Source of the DNA: Acidobacteriaceae bacterium UBA1307
GTDB lineage: Bacteria > Acidobacteriota > Terriglobia > Terriglobales > Acidobacteriaceae
Length of the DNA: 64,000 nucleotides
NCBI GenBank assembly: GCA_002307235.1
Contig: DBTV01000031.1
Coordinates: 7,675 to 71,674, forward strand
Reading direction: 5' to 3'
Made by a program: the position numbers and the translations under genes. Shown piece by piece: positions 51,437-59,879 of the stretch. Under the pieces are notes generated by a model. That model made no database searches. It was not told where the DNA came from and worked only from the letters and a program-made list of their open reading frames with translations. Numbering within the stretch: the stretch's first letter is position 1; the number at the start of each line of letters is the position of its first letter.

Positions 51437-52354
51437 ATGGGCCGTTCGCTTTTTTCTTCTCCTCCTCGGATCACGCGACGCCGTTTTCTGCAGGGAGGAT
51501 GCCTTAGCCTGGGCAGTCTGGCACTCTATTCGGGCGAGCTTGAGCGCCATTGGGCCGTGGTCCACAGCCGCGTTCTCGCCCTGGCCAATCTGCCCGCCGC
51601 CTTTGAGCAGACGCGCATCGTGCAGATCAGCGACATCCACCTTAGGGGCTGGACGGAACCGGCCTTTCTGCGCCATATCGTGCGCAGAGTCAACGAGATG
51701 AAGCCCGACATCGTGGCCCTGACCGGCGACTTTGTCAGCTTTTCGCCCGGTCCGCTCTGGGACAAGCTCCGCCCGCGCGCCCTCCGCGCCGCCGGGGAGT
51801 GCGCCGAGATCCTTTCGCATCTGGAGTGCACGCAACGCTATGCCGTCATGGGCAATCATGACCTTGCCGTGGGAACGCGCGAGGTCACCGGCGCACTTGC
51901 AGCGCACGGCATCACCGTGCTGAACAACCGCGCCGTTGCCGTCGAGCGCGGCGCGGCGAAGATCTGGATTGCGGGCATGCTCGACCCGAGCGATAAAAGG
52001 CCCAGGCCAGAGCGCGCAATTCCCGCCGCGGTGCGCCAGCAGCCGGAGCAGCCCGTCATCCTGCTCTGCCACTCGCCCGATTATGCCGACGAGTTGCTCA
52101 CCCGGCCCGTCGGCCAGTCCGTCGACCTGATGCTCAGCGGCCACACCCATGGCGGGCAGGTGCGCCTGCCGCTGATCGGCGCACTGGCGCGGCCACCGCT
52201 CGGCAAAAAGTACACGCGCGGCTGGTTCCAGTTGGGGCACATGCAGCTTTATGTGAGCCAGGGCATCGGCACCGTCGGCCTGCCCTTCCGCTTCGACTGC
52301 CCACCCGAAATCACGGAACTGGTGCTGACGAAAGCAGTGGGGCGTGAGTCGTGA
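51437..52354 (+). CDS. Tat-exported metallophosphoesterase, YkuE-like
   Basis: This 305-residue phosphoesterase begins with a twin-arginine signal (ITRRRFLQGGCLSLGSLALY). The two-metal core contains SDIHL, TGDF, GNHD, LCHSPD and SGHTHGGQ. Similar proteins hydrolyse phosphodiesters or UDP-lipids outside the cytoplasm. Divergent pstS suggests a role in phosphate release, which is inference. The stop codon overlaps the first GTGAACAG unit of the following repeat element. Confidence 0.92.
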   Translation: MGRSLFSSPPRITRRRFLQGGCLSLGSLALYSGELERHWAVVHSRVLALANLPAAFEQTRIVQISDIHLRGWTEPAFLRHIVRRVNEMKPDIVALTGDFVSFSPGPLWDKLRPRALRAAGECAEILSHLECTQRYAVMGNHDLAVGTREVTGALAAHGITVLNNRAVAVERGAAKIWIAGMLDPSDKRPRPERAIPAAVRQQPEQPVILLCHSPDYADELLTRPVGQSVDLMLSGHTHGGQVRLPLIGALARPPLGKKYTRGWFQLGHMQLYVSQGIGTVGLPFRFDCPPEITELVLTKAVGRES

Positions 52355-52624
52355 ACAGTGAACAGACGGATCACTCCGTTGGGGGCAAAACGGCGTTTTG
52401 AAAGGGCACGGATTCATCCGTGCCATCGATGGCAGGAAAATGAATGGGCTTCAGCCCCGGAGGGAGATCTTCGGGAGGAGTAAACCAGAACATCCCTCCG
52501 CGCCTAAAGGCACAATCTATTAGACCCTGTTTTGGCCTGGCTGAAGCCGGGCCCTTTCAAAACAATGTGCAGATTATGTTCGTGAGCAGTCTGAGTGAAC
52601 GGACGGATCACTGTTCACTGATTT
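52351..52624. repeat. Nested inverted-repeat element downstream of the sirtuin gene
   Basis: The left arm is GTGAACAGTGAACAG (52351-52365). It is followed by TTTTGAAAG and the hairpin GGCACGGA-TTCA-TCCGTGCC (52405-52424). The right half has the inverse: hairpin GGCCTGGC-TGAA-GCCGGGCC (52534-52553), CTTTCAAAAC, then CTGTTCACTG near 52611-52620. The element fills the whole space between two genes. Its sister lies at 53347-53697. Confidence 0.85.
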
Positions 52625-53341
52625 TTACTGCACTTCAAAGAGTCCCGGCAGCACCTGACCGGCCTTGCCAAGCACGATTTCAGTGAACGACGAGGCATTG
52701 AGCGGACGCTCGGGGCCGATGTAGACGGTGCGCGCGCCCTGCCGCTGGGCCCAGTTCACAAAGCCCGCCGCCGGATAGACCGAACCCGAGGTGCCGATGA
52801 CCACCATCACCGTCGAGGCCGCAATCTTTTCTTCGATAAACTCCACCTCAAGCGGCATCTCGCCGAAGAAGACGATGTGCGGACGCAGTCTGCCGCCGCA
52901 GGCGCAACGCGGCACCTCGGCCAGAGTTGTGTAGACGGTGTTGTCGACGACCGGAGGACGGCCGCACTCGTTTTCACAGCGCGCGCGATCGAGCTGGCCG
53001 TGCATGTGTACCAGCCGCTTCGATCCAGCGGCCTCGTGCAATGTATCCACATTCTGCGTGCATAAAAAGAAGCGGTCGCCGAGCCTGGCTTCGAGTTCGG
53101 CGAGGGCCGTGTGCGCCGGGTTCGGCTTGGCCTTGAAGCCCGCCGCGCGCCGCTCGGCATAAAAGAGCCAGACCTTTTCCGGGTTGCGCACCCAGGCATC
53201 GGCGGTGCAGACCTCTTCAACGCTGTGGCCGGCCCAGAGCCCGTCCTCGGCGCGAAAGGTGGGCAAACCGCTCTCGGCGCTGATGCCTGCGCCGGTCAAC
53301 ACAAAAACACGATCCTTCGGTTCAATGATGATCTTTGACAC
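52625..53341 (-). CDS. cobB: NAD-dependent protein deacylase (sirtuin, CobB/SIRT5 type)
   Basis: Sirtuins remove acyl groups from lysines using NAD. The 238-residue protein starts at a GTG with AGGAG six bases upstream. It carries GAGISAESGLPTFR (18-30), CTQNVDTLHE (94-103), catalytic His114 in HMHG, and zinc cysteines at 122, 126, 146 and 148. Tyr61 and Arg64 (YAER) match the Tyr-x-x-Arg pair that lets SIRT5 and CobB accept succinyl and malonyl groups. The gene is bracketed by two large inverted-repeat elements. An upstream extension of the frame is read through one of them. Confidence 0.94.
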   Translation of the reverse strand: MSKIIIEPKDRVFVLTGAGISAESGLPTFRAEDGLWAGHSVEEVCTADAWVRNPEKVWLFYAERRAAGFKAKPNPAHTALAELEARLGDRFFLCTQNVDTLHEAAGSKRLVHMHGQLDRARCENECGRPPVVDNTVYTTLAEVPRCACGGRLRPHIVFFGEMPLEVEFIEEKIAASTVMVVIGTSGSVYPAAGFVNWAQRQGARTVYIGPERPLNASSFTEIVLGKAGQVLPGLFEVQ

Positions 53342-53346
53342 GTGTG

Positions 53347-53697
53347 CTCCTGAATACAGTGGGCAGTGTTGAGTGAACAGTGGATGGAGTGGACAGTGAA
53401 CAGTCGATGGACGGCTCACTGTGCAGGCTGCGAACAAGCACAATCTGCACACTGTTTTGAAAGGGCCCGGCTTCAGCCGGGCCAAAAAAGGGACAACGAG
53501 ATCGCGCCTTTAGGCGCGGAGAGATGTTTTAGGCTTGCATGCAGACGAAATCTTCCCTCAGTGGCTGAAGCCATTCCTTTTTCTGCCTGCGGTGGCACGG
53601 ATAAATCCGTGCCCTTTCAAAACAGCTCTTTGTCATCCACCTGCACAGTGAACAGTGGACAGACCATGTACTATTCACTGACCACTGCTCACTGCCT
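53347..53697. repeat. Nested inverted-repeat element upstream of the sirtuin gene
   Basis: The left arm has GTGAACAGTGG and GTGGACAGTGAACAG (53373-53403). Then come TTTTGAAAG, hairpin GGCCCGGC-TTCA-GCCGGGCC (53464-53483), inner palindromes near 53504-53519 and 53560-53572, hairpin GGCACGGA-TAAA-TCCGTGCC (53594-53613) and CTTTCAAAAC. The right arm has GTGAACAGTGGACAG and CCACTGCTCACTG. It fills the space up to the oxidoreductase stop codon. The sirtuin promoter must lie within it. Confidence 0.85.
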
Positions 53698-54666
53698 TTA
53701 CGGTTCGAGCAGAATCTTGCCCGTCGTCTTCCGCGCTTCCATGTCGATCTGCGCCTGCGCGGCCTGATCAAGCGGATAGATGTACTCGGTGCGCAATTTA
53801 AGCTCGCCCTTGGCGGCCCAGCCCAGCACGTCATTCGCGCGCCACTCGAGTTCAGCCCGCGTGGCAATGTAGTGGCGCAGGGTCGGCCGCGTCACAAACA
53901 GCGAGCCCTTGCCGTTGAGCTGGATCAGGTCGAAGGGCGGCACCGCGCCGCTCGATGCGCCGAACAGCGCCAGCAGTCCGCGCGGATGCAGGCAGTTCAG
54001 GCTCTTGTCGAAGGTCGTCTTGCCCACCGAGTCATAGACCACGTCGACACCCTTGCCCGCCGTCAGCCGCTTGACCTCCGCCTCGAAGTCCTGCTCGGTG
54101 TAAAGGATCACGTCGCTGGCACCGGCCTCGCGCGAAAGCTCGGCCTTCTCGGGCGTGGAAACGGTGGTGATCACGCGCGCGCCGATCCGCGTTGCCATCT
54201 GCGTCAGCAGCAGGCCCACGCCGCCCGCGCCAGCATGCAGCAGCACCGTGTGGCCCGCCTTCAGCGCAAAGGTGGAGTGGGACAGATAGTGCGCCGTCAT
54301 GCCCTGCAACATGGCCGCCGCGGCCTTCTCCGGCGCCAGTCCGTCGGGAACCTTCACCAGTTGCGAGGCCGGCACCAGCGCGTATTCGGCATAGCTGCCG
54401 ATCACCGCGGTCGAGGCCACCATCTCGCCAGCCTCGAAGCCGCTGACACCGGGGCCAAGCTCCTCCACCGTGCCGCAGGCCTCGCTGCCCGGCGTATACG
54501 GCAGCACGGCCTTGTAGACACCCTTGCGAAAATAGATCTCAATAAAGTTCACACCGATGGCTTCGGTGCGCAGCAGAACTTCTCCAGGACCGGGTACGGG
54601 AATCGGCAACTCGACGGCTTGCAGAACCTCGGGCCCACCGGTGGCACGCATTTGTATCGCTCTCAT
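53698..54666 (-). CDS. Zinc-independent quinone oxidoreductase (MDR superfamily)
   Basis: This 322-residue enzyme reduces quinones with NADPH. It has the family N-terminus MRAIQMRATGGPEVLQ, GVNFIEIYFRKGVY, and the nucleotide motif HAGAGGVGLLLTQMA. It lacks the zinc ligands of alcohol dehydrogenases. The ATG at MRAIQ is chosen because the longer frame runs back into the preceding terminator hairpin region. The ribosome site is weak. It lies after the glycosyltransferase gene on the same strand, with a terminator between. Confidence 0.94.
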   Translation of the reverse strand: MRAIQMRATGGPEVLQAVELPIPVPGPGEVLLRTEAIGVNFIEIYFRKGVYKAVLPYTPGSEACGTVEELGPGVSGFEAGEMVASTAVIGSYAEYALVPASQLVKVPDGLAPEKAAAAMLQGMTAHYLSHSTFALKAGHTVLLHAGAGGVGLLLTQMATRIGARVITTVSTPEKAELSREAGASDVILYTEQDFEAEVKRLTAGKGVDVVYDSVGKTTFDKSLNCLHPRGLLALFGASSGAVPPFDLIQLNGKGSLFVTRPTLRHYIATRAELEWRANDVLGWAAKGELKLRTEYIYPLDQAAQAQIDMEARKTTGKILLEP

Positions 54667-54710
54667 CGCAGGTTCAGCATGAACCCAAAGGCCGCCCCAG
54701 AGCAAGCGTG

Positions 54711-54742
54711 CAAACAAAACGACCCGCGCACAGGCGGGCCGT
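54711..54742 (-). terminator. Terminator after the glycosyltransferase gene
   Basis: On the minus strand the stem ACGGCCCGC / GCGGGTCGT (one G-T pair) is followed by TTTGTTTG, 20 bases after the stop. Confidence 0.75.
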
Positions 54743-54762
54743 TGGTCCTTCCCAAAGGAAGA

Positions 54763-55767
54763 TTAAAAATTGTCTTCGTGACGGCCGGAGAGCATCTGCG
54801 GCTCATCGGTCGGCAACAGGCGCACGATGCGATCAATCGTGTACGGCTCCGGGTGCTGCTGCGTAAAGTAGTGCCGCACCTGCAACTCGCCGAGCAGGCC
54901 GAGCGCCAGCAACTGAATGCCAGAGATGAACAGCACCGCCGCGACCACAAACAGCGGCGCATGGGCCTCCATCAGGCTGGCGTGCGGGTCGAAGATTTTC
55001 AGCACAGCCAACAGCAGGGCGAGCAGGCTTCCGCCACTGACGCCAAGCATGCCAATGCTGCCGAAAAAGTGCAGCGGCCGGGTCATGTACTTGAGCAGGA
55101 AGCGGATCGTCATCAAGTCAAAGAAGACGCGGAAGGTGCGGCCGATGCCGTAGTGGCTCTTGCCGCGCTCGCGGTTCACGTTCTTGATGGGAATCTCGCA
55201 GATGGAAGCGCCATACCAACTGGCCAGCGCGGGAATAAACCGATGCATCTCGCCGTAGAGCGGAATGCTGTGAATCACCTCGCGACGATAGGCCTTGAAG
55301 GTAGTGCCAAAGTCGTGGATGTTGACGCCCGACAGCTTGGCCATCAGCCAGTTGGCGCAACGCGAGGGAAAGCGCCGCAGAACAAAGTTGTCGATGCGTT
55401 CCTTGCGCCAGCCCGAAACCACGTCATAGCCCTCGTCGAGCTTGGCGAGAAAGTTCGGAATCTCATTCGGGTCGTGCTGCAGGTCGCCGTCCATGGCCAG
55501 CACAAACTCGCCCGAGGCGTGATCGAAACCGGCGGCCAAGGCAGGTGTCTGGCCAAAGTTGCGGCGCAGCTTCACCAGCAAAACGCGGCTGTCCACCGCG
55601 GCAATCTCTTCGAGGAGCTTGTAGGTTCGGTCGCGCGATCCATCATCGACCAGCACGAGCTCAAAGCTCTCGCCGACCTGCTCCATCACCTGCTTCAAAC
55701 GTGCATAGAGCACGGTGACGTTTTCTTCCTCATTGTGAAACGGCACTACAATCGAATATTTCGGCAT
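54763..55767 (-). CDS. Family 2 glycosyltransferase, dolichol-phosphate-mannose-synthase-like
   Basis: This 334-residue inner-membrane enzyme transfers a sugar from a nucleotide to a polyprenyl phosphate. The catalytic domain has YSIVVPFHNEEENV, LVDDGSRD, AMDGDLQHDP and RERGKSHYGIGRTF. Two C-terminal membrane helices follow, near 235-258 and 270-295, as in GtrB and ArnC. I start at ATG (MPKYSIV); a GTG 18 bases upstream (MSTKNV) is equally possible. Neither has a clear ribosome site. Which sugar is used is unknown. Confidence 0.93.
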   Translation of the reverse strand: MPKYSIVVPFHNEEENVTVLYARLKQVMEQVGESFELVLVDDGSRDRTYKLLEEIAAVDSRVLLVKLRRNFGQTPALAAGFDHASGEFVLAMDGDLQHDPNEIPNFLAKLDEGYDVVSGWRKERIDNFVLRRFPSRCANWLMAKLSGVNIHDFGTTFKAYRREVIHSIPLYGEMHRFIPALASWYGASICEIPIKNVNRERGKSHYGIGRTFRVFFDLMTIRFLLKYMTRPLHFFGSIGMLGVSGGSLLALLLAVLKIFDPHASLMEAHAPLFVVAAVLFISGIQLLALGLLGELQVRHYFTQQHPEPYTIDRIVRLLPTDEPQMLSGRHEDNF

Positions 55768-55878
55768 CACGTTTTTAGTAGACACTTTTTTCGGGGCAAA
55801 AGTCGCGCAAAATGTCGGAATTTGTTTACGGAAGAAACTCTTTTCCGTACCAAGTCCCGCTCCGGAAGAGAAAAGACT

Positions 55879-56190
55879 CTAGCGGGAAAGGTCGTCGAGC
55901 ATTGCCTGCATCTCGCTGAGCGCGTGCGTATTACCGCTGCGCGCCGCCGAGCCGATGCCGGCCTTGAGCCGCTCGCTGGCCTCATCATTGCGGCCTTCGC
56001 GCGCCAGTGTCTGGGCGCTCATGAAGTAGGCGGCCGTGTAATCCGGATCATTGTGGAGCAGAGTGTCAAACTCCGCCAAAGCTTCGGCAATCTTGCCCAT
56101 CCCGACCCATTCCATGGCAATGCCGTAACGGGCAAAGCTGTTTTTGGGGTCCAGGGCGAGAATCTCCTGCAGTGCTGCAATCTTATCCAT
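55879..56190 (-). CDS. Small tetratricopeptide-repeat protein
   Basis: The 103-residue protein starts at MDKIAALQEI, with GGAAG six bases upstream, and holds about two and a half TPR units (PKNSFARYGIAMEWVGMGKI, PDYTAAYFMSAQTLAREGRN). It has no signal peptide. TPRs bind partner proteins; the partner is unknown. It lies upstream of the glycosyltransferase on the same strand by about 110 bases. Confidence 0.85.
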   Translation of the reverse strand: MDKIAALQEILALDPKNSFARYGIAMEWVGMGKIAEALAEFDTLLHNDPDYTAAYFMSAQTLAREGRNDEASERLKAGIGSAARSGNTHALSEMQAMLDDLSR

Positions 56191-56354
56191 GCATCTTCCG
56201 TCGTGGTTCAACCATCCGAAGGGATGGCCTTGGGATTTGTGAAATGGGCTGCAATCACCGAAACTGAAGGAAGACGGTTTCGGCTGCAATCCGTTGTTAT
56301 TGTAGCCGGGCCAGCCTCGGATGCACCGTGCAAAACGCCGAACGGAGCCAATTC

Positions 56355-56885
56355 ATGAGTGAAGTCGCACTGAAAGCCCGCACCGTCGCCGAAAGCCAGT
56401 CGGAGATGACCGAGATCATTCTGCCGAATGACACCAACCTGCTCGGGCACCTGCTCGGCGGCCGCCTGATGCACTTCATCGACCTGACCGGAGCGCTGGC
56501 CGCCTATCGCCACGCGCGCACGCCGGTGGTCACCGCCGCAATGGACCACATCGACTTCATCCGCCCGGTGCGCCTGGGCGACATTCTCACGCTCAAAGCC
56601 AGCGTCAACCGCGCCTTCGGCACCTCCATGGAGGCCGGCGTCAAGGTCTGGGCCGAGCACACGCTCTCCGGCGAGGTTTCGCACGTAGCCAGCGCCTATC
56701 TCGTCTTTGTCTCCGTCGACCTCAAGGGCCACGCGCAAAAGGTGCCCACGCTGCTGGCCGAAACCCCCGACGAGTTGCGCCGCTACGCCGATGCCCTGCG
56801 TCGGCGCGAGCACCGCGAGTCCGAAGGCGCGCGCCGCAAGCAGGAGGCCGAAGCACTCTCTGCATCCGCGGGCCACAAAAAGTAA
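56355..56885 (+). CDS. Acyl-CoA thioesterase, hotdog fold (YciA-like)
   Basis: The 176-residue enzyme hydrolyses acyl-CoA thioesters. The hotdog fold shows TNLLGHLLGGRLMHFIDLTG with the Asp of the active site, TAAMDHIDFIRPVRLGDILT and a basic, Ala-rich C-terminal tail. The ATG at MSEVAL has CGGAG eight bases upstream. It precedes the Mrp gene by 59 bases and may be cotranscribed. The chain-length preference is unknown. Confidence 0.92.
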   Translation: MSEVALKARTVAESQSEMTEIILPNDTNLLGHLLGGRLMHFIDLTGALAAYRHARTPVVTAAMDHIDFIRPVRLGDILTLKASVNRAFGTSMEAGVKVWAEHTLSGEVSHVASAYLVFVSVDLKGHAQKVPTLLAETPDELRRYADALRRREHRESEGARRKQEAEALSASAGHKK

Positions 56886-56944
56886 TCCAACCCAATGAAT
56901 GCGGAAGAGCCACGAGGCCCTCCGCTGCGAAGGAGCAACAGACA

Positions 56945-57775
56945 ATGGCTCAACCCCATGCCATGCCCGAGCCGGTGGCTATTCCCGGCGTTTCCAAAAT
57001 CATCGCCATCGGTTCCGGCAAAGGCGGCGTCGGCAAGACCACGGTCTCGGTCAATCTGGCGATTGCGCTCACCAAGCTCGGCTACAAGGTCGGCCTGATC
57101 GACGCCGACATCTATGGCCCGAATATTCCGCTGATGATGGGCTCAAGCGAGCAGCCGCGCGTTGGCGCCGGCAACAGCATCGTCCCCATCGAGGCTCACG
57201 GCCTCAAGACCATCTCGATCGGCTACATCGCACAGGGCGACAAGCCGCTGATGATGCGCGGGCCGATGCTGCACCAGATCGTCCGCCAGTTTCTGCAGCA
57301 GGTGGAGTGGGGCGAGCTCGATTATCTGCTCATCGATCTGCCTCCGGGCACCGGCGACGTGGTTATCTCTCTGGTGCAGACCGTGCCGCTGACCGGCGCG
57401 GTGGTCGTCTCGACCCCGAGCGACGTCAGTCTGCAGGACGCGCGCAAGGCCCTTGAGATGTTCCACGAGGTCCATGTGGACGTGCTCGGCATCGTCGAGA
57501 ACATGAGCCACTTCATCTGCCCGCACTGCCACCACGAGATCGACATCTTCTCGAAGGGCGGCGCGGAGAAGACGGCCGAAACCTACGGCATTCCCTTCCT
57601 CGGTTCGGTCGAGCTGATTCCGTCGATCCGCGAGGGCGGCGACCACGGCATGCCCGTCGCGCTGGCCGGCCCCAAGAGCCCGCAGGCCGCGCCGTTTTAC
57701 GCGATTGCCGAAAAGCTCATCGGTCTGGCCGAGGCCGCGGCCGAAGCGAACAGCGATGTGATCTCGATCGAGTAA
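56945..57775 (+). CDS. mrp: Mrp/ApbC-type iron-sulphur cluster carrier ATPase
   Basis: This P-loop ATPase carries iron-sulphur clusters to target proteins. In 276 residues it has the deviant Walker A GSGKGGVGKTT (23-33), LIDADIYGPNIP, LLIDLPPGTGD and the cluster-binding pair Cys192 and Cys195 in CPHC. It lacks the N-terminal DUF59 domain found in many Mrp proteins. GAAGGAG precedes the ATG. CyaY, about 7 kb away, has a related role. Confidence 0.95.
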   Translation: MAQPHAMPEPVAIPGVSKIIAIGSGKGGVGKTTVSVNLAIALTKLGYKVGLIDADIYGPNIPLMMGSSEQPRVGAGNSIVPIEAHGLKTISIGYIAQGDKPLMMRGPMLHQIVRQFLQQVEWGELDYLLIDLPPGTGDVVISLVQTVPLTGAVVVSTPSDVSLQDARKALEMFHEVHVDVLGIVENMSHFICPHCHHEIDIFSKGGAEKTAETYGIPFLGSVELIPSIREGGDHGMPVALAGPKSPQAAPFYAIAEKLIGLAEAAAEANSDVISIE

Positions 57776-57797
57776 AAACAGCGCGCTCCAAAGCAAT

Positions 57798-57831
57798 CGG
57801 GCGGAGCGGCTATCGCTCCGCCCGGTTTTTT
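57798..57831 (+). terminator. Terminator after mrp, overlapping the convergent gene
   Basis: An 11-bp perfect stem CGGGCGGAGCG / CGCTCCGCCCG with a GCTAT loop and six T residues. The stop codon of the convergent TPR-glycosyltransferase gene lies in its loop, so one arm is also coding. Confidence 0.95.
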
Positions 57832-59216
57832 GCCAGCACGATCAATTCCTTGCGCACCCGCGCAACGACCGAGCGCCAGTCGCCCATCTTCGGCTGGCGA
57901 AACAGGCGCATGGTCGGGTACCAGGGGCTATCTTCGCGCTCCCGCATCCAGCGCCAGTCGTGATTGGCGGCAAGCAGCAGCCAGACCGGACGGCCCAACG
58001 CGCCGGCCAGATGCGCCACCATCGTGTCGACGGTAAGAATCAGATCCAGCTCAAGCATCTGCGCGGCCGTGTCTTCCATGGCATGCGTCACCGGCGCAAG
58101 GTCGACGATCGGCCTCTGCCCGGCGGCAAGCTCGGCTGCGGGCGGGCCCATTTGCAACGAGAAAAAGCGCACGTTGTCAAGCGCCCAAAGCGGCTCGAGC
58201 AAGGCCAGAGGCACCGCGCGAAAGCGGTTCTGCGGGTGCTCGGGGGTGCCGCTCCAGACCAGGCCCACGCGCAGCCCCTGCGTGGGCCAGTCGAGCGCGG
58301 CGGCGCGTTGCCGCGCCTCTGCAGGCACGGTGAGATACGGCACATGCGCGGGCAGCGTTGCCAGCGTTGTGCCCAGGGCCAGCGGCAGGCTCATCAGCGG
58401 ACAATGCCAGTCAAAGGGCTGCGGCGGCAGGGTGACAAACTCCACATGAGAGAGGCCCACCAGCCCCGCGGCCAAAGCGCGCTGGCGCGGCGGAAGACCA
58501 AGAATCACGCGGCCTCCGGCGGCTTCCACCTGCGGCACAAAGCGCAGAAACTGCAGATTGTCGCCAAGCCCCTGCTCTGCATGGAGCAGGATGCGCGCGC
58601 CGTGGAGCGGCTGGCCGCGCCAGAGCGGCTCGGCAAAGCGGCAGGGCGCATCCTCGCGCTGCCAGCGCATCTCATAGTTGCGCCAGCCCTCAAGAAAATC
58701 GCCGGTCAACAGTTGCGCCAGCCCCAGATTCCAACGGGCATCGATATGCTCCGGCTCAAGCGCCATCGCCGCGCGATAGCAGGCCATCGCCTCCTCCACG
58801 CGGCCAAGATCGCGCAACGCGAGACCCAAATTGTTCTGTGCATCGGCACTGGCCGGCTTGAGCGCCAGCGCGCGGCGAAAGCAGTCAACGGCCTCGTCAA
58901 ACTCCCCGCAGGCACGCAGCGCGCTACCGAGACAGGCCTGCGCCTCAGACAGACGCGGCGCTCTCTCGGCGATAAAGCGATAGCAGAAAACGGCCTTGCG
59001 CGGCAGACCAAGCGCGAGAAAGGCCTCGCCGACCTGGCTCCACAGCGACAGAGCGCGGGGTGCCAGCGCCAGTGCGCTCTGGTAGCAGAGCACGGCCTCG
59101 GCGTTCTGGCCCTGCAGCCGCAGGCTCTGGCCTCGCTCAAAACAAGCCAGGGCAACACTGGACGGTTGCGAGAGACTCCGCGCACCGGGCGCTGCAGTTT
59201 TGGGAAGGAGGGCCAT
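57810..59216 (-). CDS. TPR protein with GT9-like glycosyltransferase domain
   Basis: The 468-residue protein has about four tetratricopeptide repeats in residues 20-170 (AVLCYQSALALAPRALSLW, AVDCFRRALALKPASADAQ, AMACYRAAMALEPEHIDAR). A domain like heptosyltransferases follows (ILLHAEQGLGDNLQFLRF, RVGLVWSGTPEHPQNRFRA, LILTVDTMVAHLAGALGRPVWLLL). This fusion is common in bacterial protein- or LPS-modifying systems. The acceptor is unknown. Its last codons lie inside the mrp terminator. The ribosome site is weak. Confidence 0.9.
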   Translation of the reverse strand: MALLPKTAAPGARSLSQPSSVALACFERGQSLRLQGQNAEAVLCYQSALALAPRALSLWSQVGEAFLALGLPRKAVFCYRFIAERAPRLSEAQACLGSALRACGEFDEAVDCFRRALALKPASADAQNNLGLALRDLGRVEEAMACYRAAMALEPEHIDARWNLGLAQLLTGDFLEGWRNYEMRWQREDAPCRFAEPLWRGQPLHGARILLHAEQGLGDNLQFLRFVPQVEAAGGRVILGLPPRQRALAAGLVGLSHVEFVTLPPQPFDWHCPLMSLPLALGTTLATLPAHVPYLTVPAEARQRAAALDWPTQGLRVGLVWSGTPEHPQNRFRAVPLALLEPLWALDNVRFFSLQMGPPAAELAAGQRPIVDLAPVTHAMEDTAAQMLELDLILTVDTMVAHLAGALGRPVWLLLAANHDWRWMREREDSPWYPTMRLFRQPKMGDWRSVVARVRKELIVLAKNRAER

Positions 59217-59336
59217 CTTTCAACGGTAGCCAAGCAGAGTGGCGCGCAACGAGCCGCGGGGTCGAATCCATGCGCGTCAGGCCCAAGAGTGGAACCTGAG
59301 ACCGGAGTGGGAACTTACGCATTGCCGCAAACAGCA

Positions 59337-59371
59337 ACAAAAAGACGCTGCCCTCTTTGCAGAAAGCAGCG
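59337..59371 (-). terminator. Possible terminator after the WXXGXW gene
   Basis: The short stem CGCTGC / GCAGCG with a long loop, read on the minus strand, leads into CTTTTTGTTG. Tentative. Confidence 0.5.
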
Positions 59372-59397
59372 CCCTTCGATGCAGAAACTTCTATTCC

Positions 59398-59745
59398 CTA
59401 CCGCCAGTGGCCTTCGACCATGACCCAGGCACCGTGACGATGCTGCCAGTGGTGCGGAACCCAGGCCGCGTGCGGACGCGGCGGACGCTCATAGTGGCCG
59501 GGAACCCAGCCGTAGCCACGGCCATCCCAGTGCTGGTAACCAGCGACCCAGACATAACCTTGCCCCGGCGGCGGGCCAGGACGCTCTCGCGGCGGTGGCG
59601 GCGGAGCAATCCGAATCGTAAACCCGTGGCCGCCCGGTCCCTGTTCCGGACCAGGACCTTCACCTGGGGGTGGCGGCCCTTGCGCTAGCAAAAGGGCCGG
59701 GGTCATGCTCAACGCGAGCAATGCAGCACTGATCGTCTTTTTCAT
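59398..59745 (-). CDS. Secreted WXXGXW-repeat protein
   Basis: The 115-residue product has a signal peptide (MKKTISAALLALSMTPALLLAQ) with GGAGGAG upstream. A Pro/Gly-rich segment follows, then repeats of the W-V-x-G-Y/H kind (GYVWVAGYQHW, GYGWVPGHYERP, GAWVMVEGHWR). This is the WXXGXW (BcpO-like) repeat family, secreted or lipid-anchored, of unknown role. It is unlinked to cellulose genes here. Confidence 0.88.
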   Translation of the reverse strand: MKKTISAALLALSMTPALLLAQGPPPPGEGPGPEQGPGGHGFTIRIAPPPPPRERPGPPPGQGYVWVAGYQHWDGRGYGWVPGHYERPPRPHAAWVPHHWQHRHGAWVMVEGHWR

Positions 59746-59879
59746 CGGAAAAACTCCTCCGGGGGGAATGATCTGCCCGGAGTTCAAACTCCTCCGGGCT
59801 GCTCATGAAAACCCACAATGAAAAGCTTAGTTGTGCGCTATTTTTTTGAAGGGAGCGCATTCCGCGCCGCCGCGCCCAC

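Noticed and set aside
53342..53485. N-terminal extension of the sirtuin through repeat DNA
   Set aside because: The extension is encoded by the repeat element, and the internal GTG has a good AGGAG site and gives the family N-terminus.
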